Source: Nitrosovibrio sp. Nv4 (lineage in GTDB: Bacteria; Bdellovibrionota; UBA1018; CAIMNF01). Taken from it: a DNA stretch of 39,734 bases. The stretch is from contig CALPVV020000011.1 of assembly GCA_943327105.2 (NCBI GenBank), forward strand, positions 1 to 39,734. Direction: 5' to 3'. The notes under the pieces are model-generated. The model searched no databases. It saw only the letters and a list, made by a program, of their open reading frames with translations, and had not been told where the DNA came from. Position 1 is the stretch's first letter. Every line of letters starts with the position of its first letter. Below are positions 1 through 8,095 of the stretch, piece by piece. Both the position numbers and the translations under genes were made by a program.

Positions 1-23
1 ATCAGGCATGCAAGAATGAATGC

Positions 24-602
24 ATGCTGACCGTACTTGCAATCTTCTTGAGTTTACAATTTTCAACGACTGAAGCGCGAACATCAAACCCGCTCAAAAA
101 AATGGCTAAATCATTAGCACAACAAGCGTCAGATCACATCGAAGACGCCAATACGATTGCCCCCAAAGACAATGAAACTTGCTTTTCTCCTGATGAAAAC
201 TGCGATGAAAAGTTGCGAAAATTTATCTTGAGCGCCAAAGAATCGATTGATATCGCCATATTCGACATCAACCTACACAACATCATCGATGCAATCATCG
301 AACAGGCCCCCAAGGTCAAAGTTCGTCTTGTGGTAAACCGAAAGCTCGCTAAAGACAGCGTGCCCGCAATTGAAAAATTCAAGGCAAATAAGATGTTTGT
401 TCGGGTTGGGAAACAAAAGGGCATCATGCACAACAAATTCACCATCGTAGACGGTAAACGACTCGAAACCGGTTCATTCAATTATACCAATGGCGCAGCC
501 AATAAGAATCAAGAGAACCAACTCTATATTTCAACACCCTCAATCGTAGAGAGATACAAGGAACGATTTCAAAAAATGTGGGAGAGCGGACTCACCCGAT
601 GA
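24..602 (+). CDS. secreted PLD-family (HKD) nuclease-like protein, possibly 5'-incomplete
   Basis: This is a small phospholipase D superfamily protein with one HKD motif: H136-x-K138-x4-D143 in MHNKFTIVDG, followed by GSFNYT. The core opens with CFSPDENC and a stretch ending DIAIFDIN, the usual first strand of Nuc-type endonucleases. Single-HKD proteins act as dimers on phosphodiesters, usually DNA or phospholipid; which one applies here is not visible. The N-terminus MLTVLAIFLSLQFSTTEA is a hydrophobic export signal lacking a positive n-region. The frame is open upstream to the window edge and encodes a Lys before the Met, so the true start may lie outside the window. The stop overlaps the ATG of the next gene (ATGATG), suggesting translational coupling to the membrane-protein genes. 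The family call is firm; substrate and start are not. Confidence 0.8.
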   Translation: MLTVLAIFLSLQFSTTEARTSNPLKKMAKSLAQQASDHIEDANTIAPKDNETCFSPDENCDEKLRKFILSAKESIDIAIFDINLHNIIDAIIEQAPKVKVRLVVNRKLAKDSVPAIEKFKANKMFVRVGKQKGIMHNKFTIVDGKRLETGSFNYTNGAANKNQENQLYISTPSIVERYKERFQKMWESGLTR

Positions 603-2833
603 TGCAGTCCTATTTCAAAAAAATTCATTCATTTCTTCATCGAACCGGATGGATTGAACTCATCAACCTTTCGACCTTATACCTGGTCATGGTCGGCATC
701 TGGGTATTTTTACTCTCTTGGGATGGCTCAAAACTGATTATTGGCCAAGATGGTGTTTCACACCACTTACCGACTGTTACTCATATTTTCTCTCATGACC
801 CGTTACTGCCTTTTCATTTCGGCGTCGGCGGTGGCATTGCGCTTTATCCAGTAACAGGAATCGTCTCATTCGAATACCTGCTCTATCTACTTGGGCTAGA
901 CATCACTCAAACAATCAATTTTTCACTGATTTTGATTCAGACGCTGACCGTATATTTTCTTTTGAAATTCATCAAAGTCTGGCGCCAATTGCGTTTTACC
1001 GATTATTTGTTTTCTACCGTGTTAATCGGCTTTGCACCGGTTCTGATCATGCGATTCAATGCAGGGCATGTGAACTTCATTTTATCGTCGATGCTGGTTC
1101 CAATGAGCCTCTACCTTGTCAGTGCGGTCAGAAAAAACATTCGATTTGGTTTCATCGAGTTATTGATCATTGTTTTTTCAATGAGCCAAATATTCGGCTA
1201 CCTCGCGCATCAGGGAATTTATTATACCGTTCTTTGCCTCTTTCCCATATTGCTATTCATCATTTGCTATCGCAAAAAAAAATCTGAAATCGTCCGAAGC
1301 TTTATTGTACTCTTACTGATCAAACTGAGCGCCATTGCATTTGCTTTCATGGAATTAAAAAGTCAGCTCACCTTTTTCCGTGCCGATGAATTATCAAGAA
1401 ACATCAAAGACAAAATGGCCGCCTTTTCTTTTCTTGCACCCACTCTTGAACGATGGCGGGCCAGTTTGTTTTATAGCCTCGATACCATTTCAACTGAACA
1501 TCAACCGTGGCAAATCCATGAACTCAGCTATCCGTTTTTTGCACTGGTCTTTACTTTCATTGTCATCAATTTCCGATCTAAATTCCGATTGAAAATTTTT
1601 GCGATGACCATGATCCCTGCTGTCATCTTGTTCCTGATTTCGATGAAAACCCCGTTCATCACCGATTTCATCCTCAACACCCTACCCGGATTCGCCTCAT
1701 TCAGGGTTATTCAACGTTTCATGATACCCTTTTTGCTCTTGGTGACGAGCCTGTTGATTTTATTCATTCGTACCCAGAAAAGAACTTCACCAAAAGTCAT
1801 CATCGTCATCATTGGTCTGATTGCAGCAGGGGCATTGGCACACCACCTGAGCAGCGGTTTTTCAATTTTGATAGAAATTGCGATTTGTACCGTATTTTTG
1901 ATTTCTCTAAAATATCCACAATTCAAATTAGCAGCACTGGCCTTGCTTTCAGGCATTTCCTTGAATGCTTCGATTGAACGTGTTCCGGCATACACAAACC
2001 TGCACGCCGGTCAAAGTGCATTTAAAAACATCAAAGGACTCACCCATACCCCATTGGAACGAACCGAGTTTAAAAATGGTATCCGTATTCCGAATAATGT
2101 GGGCTTACATTTTGACATCCCAACCCTCTCGTTCTACTCGAATCCGAGCAGGAACTTCTCTGAGCTAGTCGGTCTTTTCACCAAAAAAGACGAAACCTAT
2201 ACCATGACCTTCAACTTCAGAAGCGAGAACACGCCGGCCTTCCTCAAGGCTCTCTACAATGCCAATACACAGATCGAATATGAATTGGGTGGCCTTACCA
2301 CCCAAAAGCAATTTGAATCTAAAATGATCCGATTCCCAAAGAAAATCATCAATACTACTGCGCTTGAGATCGTCACCCTGGCTGATGATGAAAGATCAAC
2401 AAACGATTTTATCAATGATGCTTTAGACGCAGATGTCACAGCCACAACCATTCCTGAACATTGCCATGATCTGATAGCACACCCCCTTCGAACTGATCTT
2501 GAAGAATTAAGCTTTGAATTGAAGGGCAAAACCAACGGCTGCTATGCAGTGCTACCACTGAATCACTCTTCACTTTACACCGTAACTGAGCGAACCCCGG
2601 ATTCATCGATCGAAATGCCGCTAGACCATTTTGTTTCTCACAAAACATTGCTCGGCATCAAATTGAACACCAACACTAGTCGAATCTTCATTCGCCCTAA
2701 AAATTTACTTGATGCAAAAACATTCGCACTTGAAAAAATCATTGGCTTGATCTTTGTTTTTTTGCTGTACCTGTACTTCAGAATGAGTAAACCTAAAGTA
2801 CGAGCATTGGATGAAAGATCAGGAAAAATTTAG
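599..2833 (+). CDS. polytopic membrane protein, GT-C/YfhO-like glycosyltransferase candidate
   Basis: This integral membrane protein of about 744 residues has roughly a dozen hydrophobic helices over its first two thirds, one more near the C-terminus, and a soluble, probably periplasmic, region at about residues 470-710. The first loop after helix 1 carries an acidic site in IIGQDGVSHHLP. That placement resembles the catalytic Asp/Glu of GT-C glycosyltransferases, and the overall plan resembles YfhO-type membrane proteins that sugar-modify cell-envelope polymers. No motif proves the activity. I chose the ATG at 599, which overlaps the preceding stop; an in-frame upstream ATG at 578 would add seven residues inside the previous gene. 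The 3' end overlaps the next membrane-protein gene by 23 bases, so the three genes probably form one operon for envelope glycan or lipid modification (inference). Confidence 0.6.
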   Translation: MMQSYFKKIHSFLHRTGWIELINLSTLYLVMVGIWVFLLSWDGSKLIIGQDGVSHHLPTVTHIFSHDPLLPFHFGVGGGIALYPVTGIVSFEYLLYLLGLDITQTINFSLILIQTLTVYFLLKFIKVWRQLRFTDYLFSTVLIGFAPVLIMRFNAGHVNFILSSMLVPMSLYLVSAVRKNIRFGFIELLIIVFSMSQIFGYLAHQGIYYTVLCLFPILLFIICYRKKKSEIVRSFIVLLLIKLSAIAFAFMELKSQLTFFRADELSRNIKDKMAAFSFLAPTLERWRASLFYSLDTISTEHQPWQIHELSYPFFALVFTFIVINFRSKFRLKIFAMTMIPAVILFLISMKTPFITDFILNTLPGFASFRVIQRFMIPFLLLVTSLLILFIRTQKRTSPKVIIVIIGLIAAGALAHHLSSGFSILIEIAICTVFLISLKYPQFKLAALALLSGISLNASIERVPAYTNLHAGQSAFKNIKGLTHTPLERTEFKNGIRIPNNVGLHFDIPTLSFYSNPSRNFSELVGLFTKKDETYTMTFNFRSENTPAFLKALYNANTQIEYELGGLTTQKQFESKMIRFPKKIINTTALEIVTLADDERSTNDFINDALDADVTATTIPEHCHDLIAHPLRTDLEELSFELKGKTNGCYAVLPLNHSSLYTVTERTPDSSIEMPLDHFVSHKTLLGIKLNTNTSRIFIRPKNLLDAKTFALEKIIGLIFVFLLYLYFRMSKPKVRALDERSGKI

Positions 2834-4427
2834 AAATATTTTATTCTATACCATTTTAACCATTGGTCTTACTTTTATTTACGGGCACTTACTGTCAAAT
2901 GATCCGTTTCTGGTTTACGACGACATCATGGTGGTCGGGAACGTTGAGAAAATCAATAGTTTTGCCAGTTATCTACAAGCCCTTCAAAAGGGGCACATTC
3001 CAGACATTCAACCGGTTCGAGATTTTTTTACCTTTCTCAATTATTTCTTACTTCGTCACACCGGCTATGGCTTTTTTCATGCGTTGAACATGCTTACTTT
3101 TGTTGGAATGATTATGGGTCTACGCAAAGGCATTAATTTGATTTTTAAATTTGAAAAGCTCGCCATCGATGGTCTTCTCCTGCTGATTGCATTTTCACCA
3201 CTTTATATCAGTTCGGTTGCCTGGCTCTCTTCTCGTAAGCATCTTCTTTCGGCTACTTTCATTGTCTGGGCTTCAGTACACCTGATTCGATTCATTCAGG
3301 GTTCACTCAAAAGCTGGATTTGGTTCACCCTTTTCTTTGCTCTTTCCATATTGTCACAACCCATCAACATACTTTGGCCATGCTTTGCTTCACTCGCCTT
3401 GTTGTTTTACGGAAAAAGAAAAGACCTACTCATACTGTTACCGAGTTTCGGTGTGGCTGCAGTTGTCGGTATTTTGAATTTGAAATATTACTCATCAACC
3501 TACCTCTGGATCAGCGGGGGGTATTCAAAATATGCAAATGTTTTGGACTCTGGAATTGGAGCATCTTATCTTGTCTATGGTCGTTATTTTTTGCAGGTTT
3601 TAGTCCCCTATTGGACATCGATCGGCGAATATGGCTATCAATCGTGGCAAAACATTCTCGGACTCAGCCTCATCGCTCCCTATTATTATATTTTTTACAA
3701 ATTAACCGATTTACGAAAACCAATTCTGGTTTTTACGGCATTCACACTTGGCATTTTTCCCGTCATTTGGAAAATTACCCACCGCTTCGGTACTGACACT
3801 TACCTGGTTTCAGCTTCGATACCGCTTTTGATCGGACTTTTTTTGATCGTCCGCGCATCAGGAATAAAAAGAAAAATCATTGCACCGTTATTGGCACTCT
3901 TGATTTGTGGTGAAGTGGCGATCTCAAAAGAAAAAGCAAAAGTCTGGGATGATACGTTTTCGGTTTTCAAGCAGGCCTACGAAACCGAGAAAAGTTTCAT
4001 GAACCAATATCTTTACTTGAGCTGGATGATGACTCAAAGTGGCTTTCAAGATGTGTTCAATGTTGCCGCCGATCTTTATGAGAAATACCCGGACCGGATT
4101 GGAGCCCAGAATCTATTGGCCAGAATCATTGCGGTTGCCGAAATATCCGTTGATGAAAAAATAAAACTGTTTTCCCGCTTTAATTTTTCATCAAGAACAG
4201 CAGGAATCATGATGGCCAGTTTCGAACAAGAACGTGGCAATTACAACAACGCCTATTCAATTCTCGATGGGATCATGAGTAGCCACTCTTCACTGAATGG
4301 CGTTGGCTTTGGTTGCAATATGATCAGCGAATTATGGACCACCAGTTGTCAAAAGTCAGGCAGAAGCAATTGCGACCGATTGAAAGACATTGTTACTAAA
4401 AAATGTGATGACTCGATCAATTTGTGA
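2811..4427 (+). CDS. GT-C fold membrane protein, TMTC/O-mannosyltransferase-like
   Basis: This 538-residue polytopic protein begins with one helix followed by a loop carrying the Asp pair D37-D38 in FLVYDDIMVV, the position of the metal/lipid-phosphate-sugar site in GT-C enzymes. Further on, SSVAWLSSRKHLLSATF resembles the VAWISGRKDLLSA-type loop of TMTC and related bacterial TPR-linked GT-C proteins. After about ten membrane segments, the last 150 residues are soluble and helical (from KVWDDTFSVF), where relatives carry TPR repeats; here the repeats are degenerate. Four Cys lie in the last 45 residues. The start overlaps the upstream membrane-protein gene by 23 bases. Likely role: transfer of a lipid-linked sugar to a protein or glycan on the outer side of the inner membrane. 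The fold is fairly convincing; donor and acceptor are unknown. Confidence 0.6.
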   Translation: MKDQEKFRNILFYTILTIGLTFIYGHLLSNDPFLVYDDIMVVGNVEKINSFASYLQALQKGHIPDIQPVRDFFTFLNYFLLRHTGYGFFHALNMLTFVGMIMGLRKGINLIFKFEKLAIDGLLLLIAFSPLYISSVAWLSSRKHLLSATFIVWASVHLIRFIQGSLKSWIWFTLFFALSILSQPINILWPCFASLALLFYGKRKDLLILLPSFGVAAVVGILNLKYYSSTYLWISGGYSKYANVLDSGIGASYLVYGRYFLQVLVPYWTSIGEYGYQSWQNILGLSLIAPYYYIFYKLTDLRKPILVFTAFTLGIFPVIWKITHRFGTDTYLVSASIPLLIGLFLIVRASGIKRKIIAPLLALLICGEVAISKEKAKVWDDTFSVFKQAYETEKSFMNQYLYLSWMMTQSGFQDVFNVAADLYEKYPDRIGAQNLLARIIAVAEISVDEKIKLFSRFNFSSRTAGIMMASFEQERGNYNNAYSILDGIMSSHSSLNGVGFGCNMISELWTTSCQKSGRSNCDRLKDIVTKKCDDSINL

Positions 4428-6219
4428 TCTTCTGAAGCCGCTCTTCAGATTCACGAAGCATTGCCAATGTTCGCTTTTTCAAAGTGATTTTTCCTTCAGC
4501 AAGCAATTGTTCCACTTTATTATGGAAGTTACGGAGCTGCATGCGTCTTTGCACATCCCAAGAGTAGTAACTCCAGTCATCTTGTGATTCCATGATTGTT
4601 TTTCTCACAACCGAATCAGGCGTCATCAGGCTTGGCTTTGAACCAAAATATCCATCTTTCAAATGATCTTCCATCGATGTGCCGATCAGAAGCACCGCTC
4701 CCCAGGAAATCGGATCAACCGCATTATAGACAAAACTTTCACCATAAGCCTCTTGTGAAGCATCGATAGTCGAAGAACCGCGCAGTCTTTTTTCAAGCAT
4801 GTTTGCAAGGTAGTAGTGAACAGCCCATGAACTTTTTTCCTGGCCCAGAGAATTTTCGCCTTCAACAAACTCAGACGGTTTGTCATAACAGCCGATTGAA
4901 AGCAAAAGCTCAGGCTTCACATTCTTCATTGCAACCGCTTTTTTCATGAACTTCTCGGCAATTGCTGCTCCACCAGAATGCTGTAAAGAGACCACATCAA
5001 GGTATTGGATATTGGCAGGGATGTTTTGAATGCAAGCGTCGATTGAAGTTTCTTCAGCGCCGCTGCGAACACAGTAATAATCAGAAATGCTCTTCAACTT
5101 GCTACGAATGATTTCTTCACCATAGGTATCAATGATGTTTGTCGAAATATCGTTATTCAACGCCGAATCGATCAAGACAATCACCGCTCTTTTACCCCGA
5201 AGAGCGACTCGCTGACTTTTTTTGCCGCCTGCCGCACGATAAATGGGGTATGCAACCGTAGAAATCCCTGCTTTCACGATTCCAGCAGCCGAATTTCCAA
5301 GCTTAAGCGAAGCATCAAGCAACTCGAGTGTGCCGTCTAATGCTCGAGCAGTCTTCGGGTCACGAATACCAAGAGCCATGTCCTTGAAAGCGTTTTTTCC
5401 AAGCTTCAAAGCACCACGAAACTCATCCCATGCACCTAAAAGATTATGCAAAGGAGAACGAGTGACTGATTCGGTCGCTAAACTGGTAGCCATCGCTGGA
5501 ATCTCGTAAAGAATTTTTTGAATCGGCCAAGACACCAGTTTAACCGGTGTGTATTCCCAAGGTGAACGATCAAAATCAAGATCCTGCGCCCATTTCTCTC
5601 TTACCTCTAGAAAAGTTTCAGTAGGTATAATTTTAGTCGGGTCGCTTTTAGTCTGCTTGAGTGCGGCCTGTGCATCGAGAAACGGATTGTCTTGAAACCC
5701 TCTTGAGTGACGAACCAGAGAGTTCAAAGAGCGTTCCCAATCAGCAAGTGATTCTTCCGTTACACCTTCGATTGATAAGTTGTTTTTTTCGTCTCTCACC
5801 TTCACGAAAATCGCATTGTGTTTGATGATCGCCGATTGCAACTCATTTGAAGCAATTTTCACATCGATTGAAATCATTGGTGCATGATAAGAAAGGGTAT
5901 GTGAACTTGGAACATAACTGATTTTTCGAAGTCGATTGAATGAAAATTCAAATGACTTTTCATTCAGTGCTGCCTGAGAAATCATTGGTGCCCGATACAA
6001 TAAAGCCTCAATGACACTGGCCTCACGGTACCAAAGTTTGCCATTGTCACGTTCACGCTCAGACGCCAATAACTGAGCGAGCTGTAGAACAGCCACCCTA
6101 ACGGAAAGAGCTTGTGTCGGAACAATCGATTGATCTACAGCCATTGCCGAAGAAGAATTAAAGAAGGTGACCAACACCATGAAGGTTGCAATAAAACTAT
6201 TCATACTGCAGCGAATCAT
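4417..6219 (-). CDS. secreted protein of unknown function with possible caspase-like His/Cys pair
   Basis: The 600-residue product has a signal peptide (NSFIATFMVLVTFF, then a cut after SSSAMA). I do not recognise the family. Residues 30-200 are mixed alpha/beta; 250-330 is helical and Gly/Ala-rich. A Rossmann-like core follows: strand AVIVLID (345-351), strand DVVSLQHSGG with H414-S-G-G, strand ELLLSIGC with C444. A hydrophobic strand ending in His followed shortly by small residues, then a second hydrophobic strand ending in Cys, is the pattern of clan CD peptidases (caspase, CHAT, gingipain), so a peptidase-like fold is possible. A charged helical tail ends the protein. Met6 (6204) is an alternative start; neither has a clear ribosome-binding site. 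The 3' end overlaps the convergent membrane-protein gene by 11 bases. Function remains open. Confidence 0.75.
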   Translation of the reverse strand: MIRCSMNSFIATFMVLVTFFNSSSAMAVDQSIVPTQALSVRVAVLQLAQLLASERERDNGKLWYREASVIEALLYRAPMISQAALNEKSFEFSFNRLRKISYVPSSHTLSYHAPMISIDVKIASNELQSAIIKHNAIFVKVRDEKNNLSIEGVTEESLADWERSLNSLVRHSRGFQDNPFLDAQAALKQTKSDPTKIIPTETFLEVREKWAQDLDFDRSPWEYTPVKLVSWPIQKILYEIPAMATSLATESVTRSPLHNLLGAWDEFRGALKLGKNAFKDMALGIRDPKTARALDGTLELLDASLKLGNSAAGIVKAGISTVAYPIYRAAGGKKSQRVALRGKRAVIVLIDSALNNDISTNIIDTYGEEIIRSKLKSISDYYCVRSGAEETSIDACIQNIPANIQYLDVVSLQHSGGAAIAEKFMKKAVAMKNVKPELLLSIGCYDKPSEFVEGENSLGQEKSSWAVHYYLANMLEKRLRGSSTIDASQEAYGESFVYNAVDPISWGAVLLIGTSMEDHLKDGYFGSKPSLMTPDSVVRKTIMESQDDWSYYSWDVQRRMQLRNFHNKVEQLLAEGKITLKKRTLAMLRESEERLQKITN

Positions 6220-6275
6220 AGATCAACGAGTTTAATTTATCAACAAATTTTATTTAAAAATGTCAATCATTTTAG

Positions 6276-6305
6276 TTTAGAAAATGCCACGAACTGCGTT
6301 ATATT
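6276..6305 (+). promoter_or_regulatory. candidate promoter for the lactate-permease gene, possibly leaderless
   Basis: TATATT at 6300-6305 is a reasonable -10 element, with a weak -35 candidate TTTAGA at 6276-6281 (18-base spacer). The expected transcription start would be at or next to the GTG at 6312, and no Shine-Dalgarno sequence is visible before that codon. The transcript may therefore be leaderless. The -35 is poor, so confidence is low. Confidence 0.3.
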
Positions 6306-6311
6306 CGATTT

Positions 6312-7655
6312 GTGCACTTCATCGCCCTGATTCCGTTCTGTATCTTGTTCGCGTCTTTTGTTTTTTTTCGAATCGCCTTGGTCCATTCGGCATTCATTGC
6401 GCTGCTCGCTTGCGTGGCTGTAGCCGGCGCCAGTGTTGAAGCCCTACAAAACACACTGATCTTTCTTTTCGAAATCGGGTTTATCGTTTTGGGCGCGTTT
6501 TTCTTCATTGAAGTTGCCGAACAAAAAGGGGTGATCCAATCACTTGCCGACCTGGTTAAAGAAGTCAGCCAAAACCGGGTGGTGCAAGCGCTATTGGTCG
6601 GGTTTCCACTTTGCCTGATCGTAGAAGGTTCCAGTGGATTCGGTACCCCACTCCTCATCATTGCTCCGATACTTCGTGCACTAGGGTTGCCCATTTTACT
6701 TTGTGCGCTCTTGCCATTGATCAACATGATTGACGGGATTCCGTATGGCGCCTTGGGCACTCCGATACGACTTGGATTTGGAGGCATTTCCGAAAACATC
6801 ACGACCATCAGCGAGATGACGGTTCGATCACTTTATCCGTTTTTCTTTCTCACTCCTGCACTTTCTTTTTTTCTTATCCGTCGTAAAATCAAGGCAACGA
6901 AAACAGAATCAAGCCCGATCTGGATACTTTGGACCTTGCTTCTCAGCACAGTTTATTCAATCTGCACCCTAAAAGTTTCAAAACAAAGTGTCGAATTTCC
7001 CGTTTTAGCAGGGGCGCTTGTTACTTTTGTGATCGGCATCTTTTCAGCCCACTTGATCGAGAAAAAGAAAATCCTCAAAATCAAACATCGAAAAGGCTTG
7101 TTCATCTACACGCTTCTTCTCACCACCCTTTGGCTAGGTAAACAATATTGGATGGATGAAAAATTCCCAGGAACCCCGATTCGAATTTTCAATCCGGGTT
7201 GGGTGTTTTTAATTTTTGGTATTGCCATTTCAAAATCGGGTGACCTATTAAAGCCCGCACTGAATCGCTCCCGAAGAACACTTGCGGTTCTATTCTGTAT
7301 CACGTTTACCGTTCAACAACTCAAACTCAGCGGGGCCATGAAAACCCTACTGATGAACCTTCCTCAGTCATTACTCGATGATGGTATTCCGTTTCTTGGC
7401 TGGTTGAGTTCAGCCATGATTGGAACCGGTACTATTGCCAATCTCTTCATTTCACCGTTGGTTATTCCTGAAAATCATGGAGCAGTCGCTGCCGCTACCG
7501 CGCTCGGTGTGCCACTGGCGTTTCAATCAATTATTGGAGTTAAGAGCATTTTGAAAGATCAGGTTTCGGAGAAAGAAATTCTCAAGTATTTCCTCCCGAT
7601 CAGCGTGACTTTTATGACGTTTTCGATGATTTTTCGCCATTTTACCCACTCTTGA
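6312..7655 (+). CDS. L-lactate permease family (LctP/LldP) transporter
   Basis: This 447-residue membrane protein has about 12 hydrophobic helices. The stretch EGSSGFGTPLLIIAP (residues 105-119) matches the E-G-[AS]-[AS]-G-F-G-T-P signature of the lactate permease family (TC 2.A.14), which imports L-lactate, D-lactate or glycolate with protons. GTIANLFISPLVIP near the C-terminus resembles the second family motif. It is shorter than the usual 530-560 residues, with the loss spread over loops rather than one domain, so it is a divergent member and the substrate is uncertain. The start is a GTG without visible ribosome-binding site; the next upstream ATG is out of frame. Its stop TGA lies inside the promoter of the next gene, and it is divergent from the secreted protein ending at 6219. 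No lactate dehydrogenase gene is nearby. Confidence 0.8.
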   Translation: MHFIALIPFCILFASFVFFRIALVHSAFIALLACVAVAGASVEALQNTLIFLFEIGFIVLGAFFFIEVAEQKGVIQSLADLVKEVSQNRVVQALLVGFPLCLIVEGSSGFGTPLLIIAPILRALGLPILLCALLPLINMIDGIPYGALGTPIRLGFGGISENITTISEMTVRSLYPFFFLTPALSFFLIRRKIKATKTESSPIWILWTLLLSTVYSICTLKVSKQSVEFPVLAGALVTFVIGIFSAHLIEKKKILKIKHRKGLFIYTLLLTTLWLGKQYWMDEKFPGTPIRIFNPGWVFLIFGIAISKSGDLLKPALNRSRRTLAVLFCITFTVQQLKLSGAMKTLLMNLPQSLLDDGIPFLGWLSSAMIGTGTIANLFISPLVIPENHGAVAAATALGVPLAFQSIIGVKSILKDQVSEKEILKYFLPISVTFMTFSMIFRHFTHS

Positions 7656-7688
7656 TCTTTTTTAAATATAATTTATATAATAAGATCA
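7652..7688 (+). promoter_or_regulatory. sigma70-type promoter inside an inverted repeat
   Basis: TTGATC (7652-7657), an 18-base spacer and a consensus TATAAT (7676-7681) form a good promoter for the Trp-rich protein gene. The element is framed by a perfect inverted repeat, TGATCTT at 7653-7659 and AAGATCA at 7682-7688, covering the -35 and the start-site region. This could be an operator. The alternative, an AT-rich weak terminator of the lactate-permease gene whose stop codon is at 7653, cannot be excluded. Confidence 0.5.
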
Positions 7689-7740
7689 GTTCACAACAGA
7701 ACATTAAACGTTAATGTCTCACTTTCTACAGGAGTTTGAA

Positions 7741-8019
7741 ATGGCAGCAAATCAATGGCAAGCATGGGTAAATATCAAATGGAAACCGGGTACACCTGAA
7801 ACCGCATGGCAAGGCTGGAAAAAAAGCAAATGGGTAAAAGGCGTATGGTCTACAACAGGCCAATGGGATTGCACCGTTTGGCTTGACGTTCACTCACACG
7901 ATGATCTTGAAAAGTTCGTATGGAAAGAAGTACGTGGCAACAAATGGGTTGAGAACACTGACACCGTTTGGGCTAAAAACTGGTGGAGCAATTGGGATTC
8001 CAAAGGCAAAGCCGCTTAA
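7741..8019 (+). CDS. Trp-rich stand-alone Lrp/AsnC-type ligand-binding domain protein
   Basis: The 92-residue protein starts at the ATG at 7741 behind a good ribosome-binding site (CAGGAG, 7-base spacing). It contains 15 Trp (16 percent), an extraordinary fraction. The order of elements, VNIKWKPGTPETAWQGWKK, then WVKGVWSTTGQWDCTVWLDV, then a helix EKFVWKEVRG and a final strand TVWAKNWW, follows the beta-alpha-beta-beta-alpha-beta plan of the Lrp/AsnC effector (RAM) domain, including the counterpart of V-x-x-V-x-x-x-T-G-x-[WY]-D. There is no helix-turn-helix, so it is not a DNA-binding regulator by itself. It probably forms dimers or rings and binds a small or aromatic ligand (inference). It is monocistronic, with its own promoter and a strong terminator, which suggests high expression. 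Confidence 0.75.
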   Translation: MAANQWQAWVNIKWKPGTPETAWQGWKKSKWVKGVWSTTGQWDCTVWLDVHSHDDLEKFVWKEVRGNKWVENTDTVWAKNWWSNWDSKGKAA

Positions 8020-8032
8020 TTTTTAAATTTTA

Positions 8033-8082
8033 AAAACAAAAAACCCCCGAATCACGCAAGTAGTTCGGGGGTTTTTTGTTTT
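8033..8082. terminator. strong bidirectional intrinsic terminator
   Basis: A perfect inverted repeat (arms 8033-8051 and 8064-8082) has a CCCCCGAA/TTCGGGGG core flanked by A-tracts on one side and T-tracts on the other, around a 12-base loop. It is a GC stem followed by a U-run in both directions, so it can end the Trp-rich gene on plus and the secreted-protein gene (stop at 8096) on minus. It is the longest clean stem I saw in the window. Confidence 0.93.
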
Positions 8083-8095
8083 GATGAATCAATCC

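Noticed and set aside
6299-6808. Minus-strand open frame of 169 codons opposite the lactate-permease gene
   Set aside because: Its translation is low-complexity Ser/Asn/Thr/Ile-rich, with no recognisable features, and mirrors the hydrophobic transporter frame. It is a shadow.
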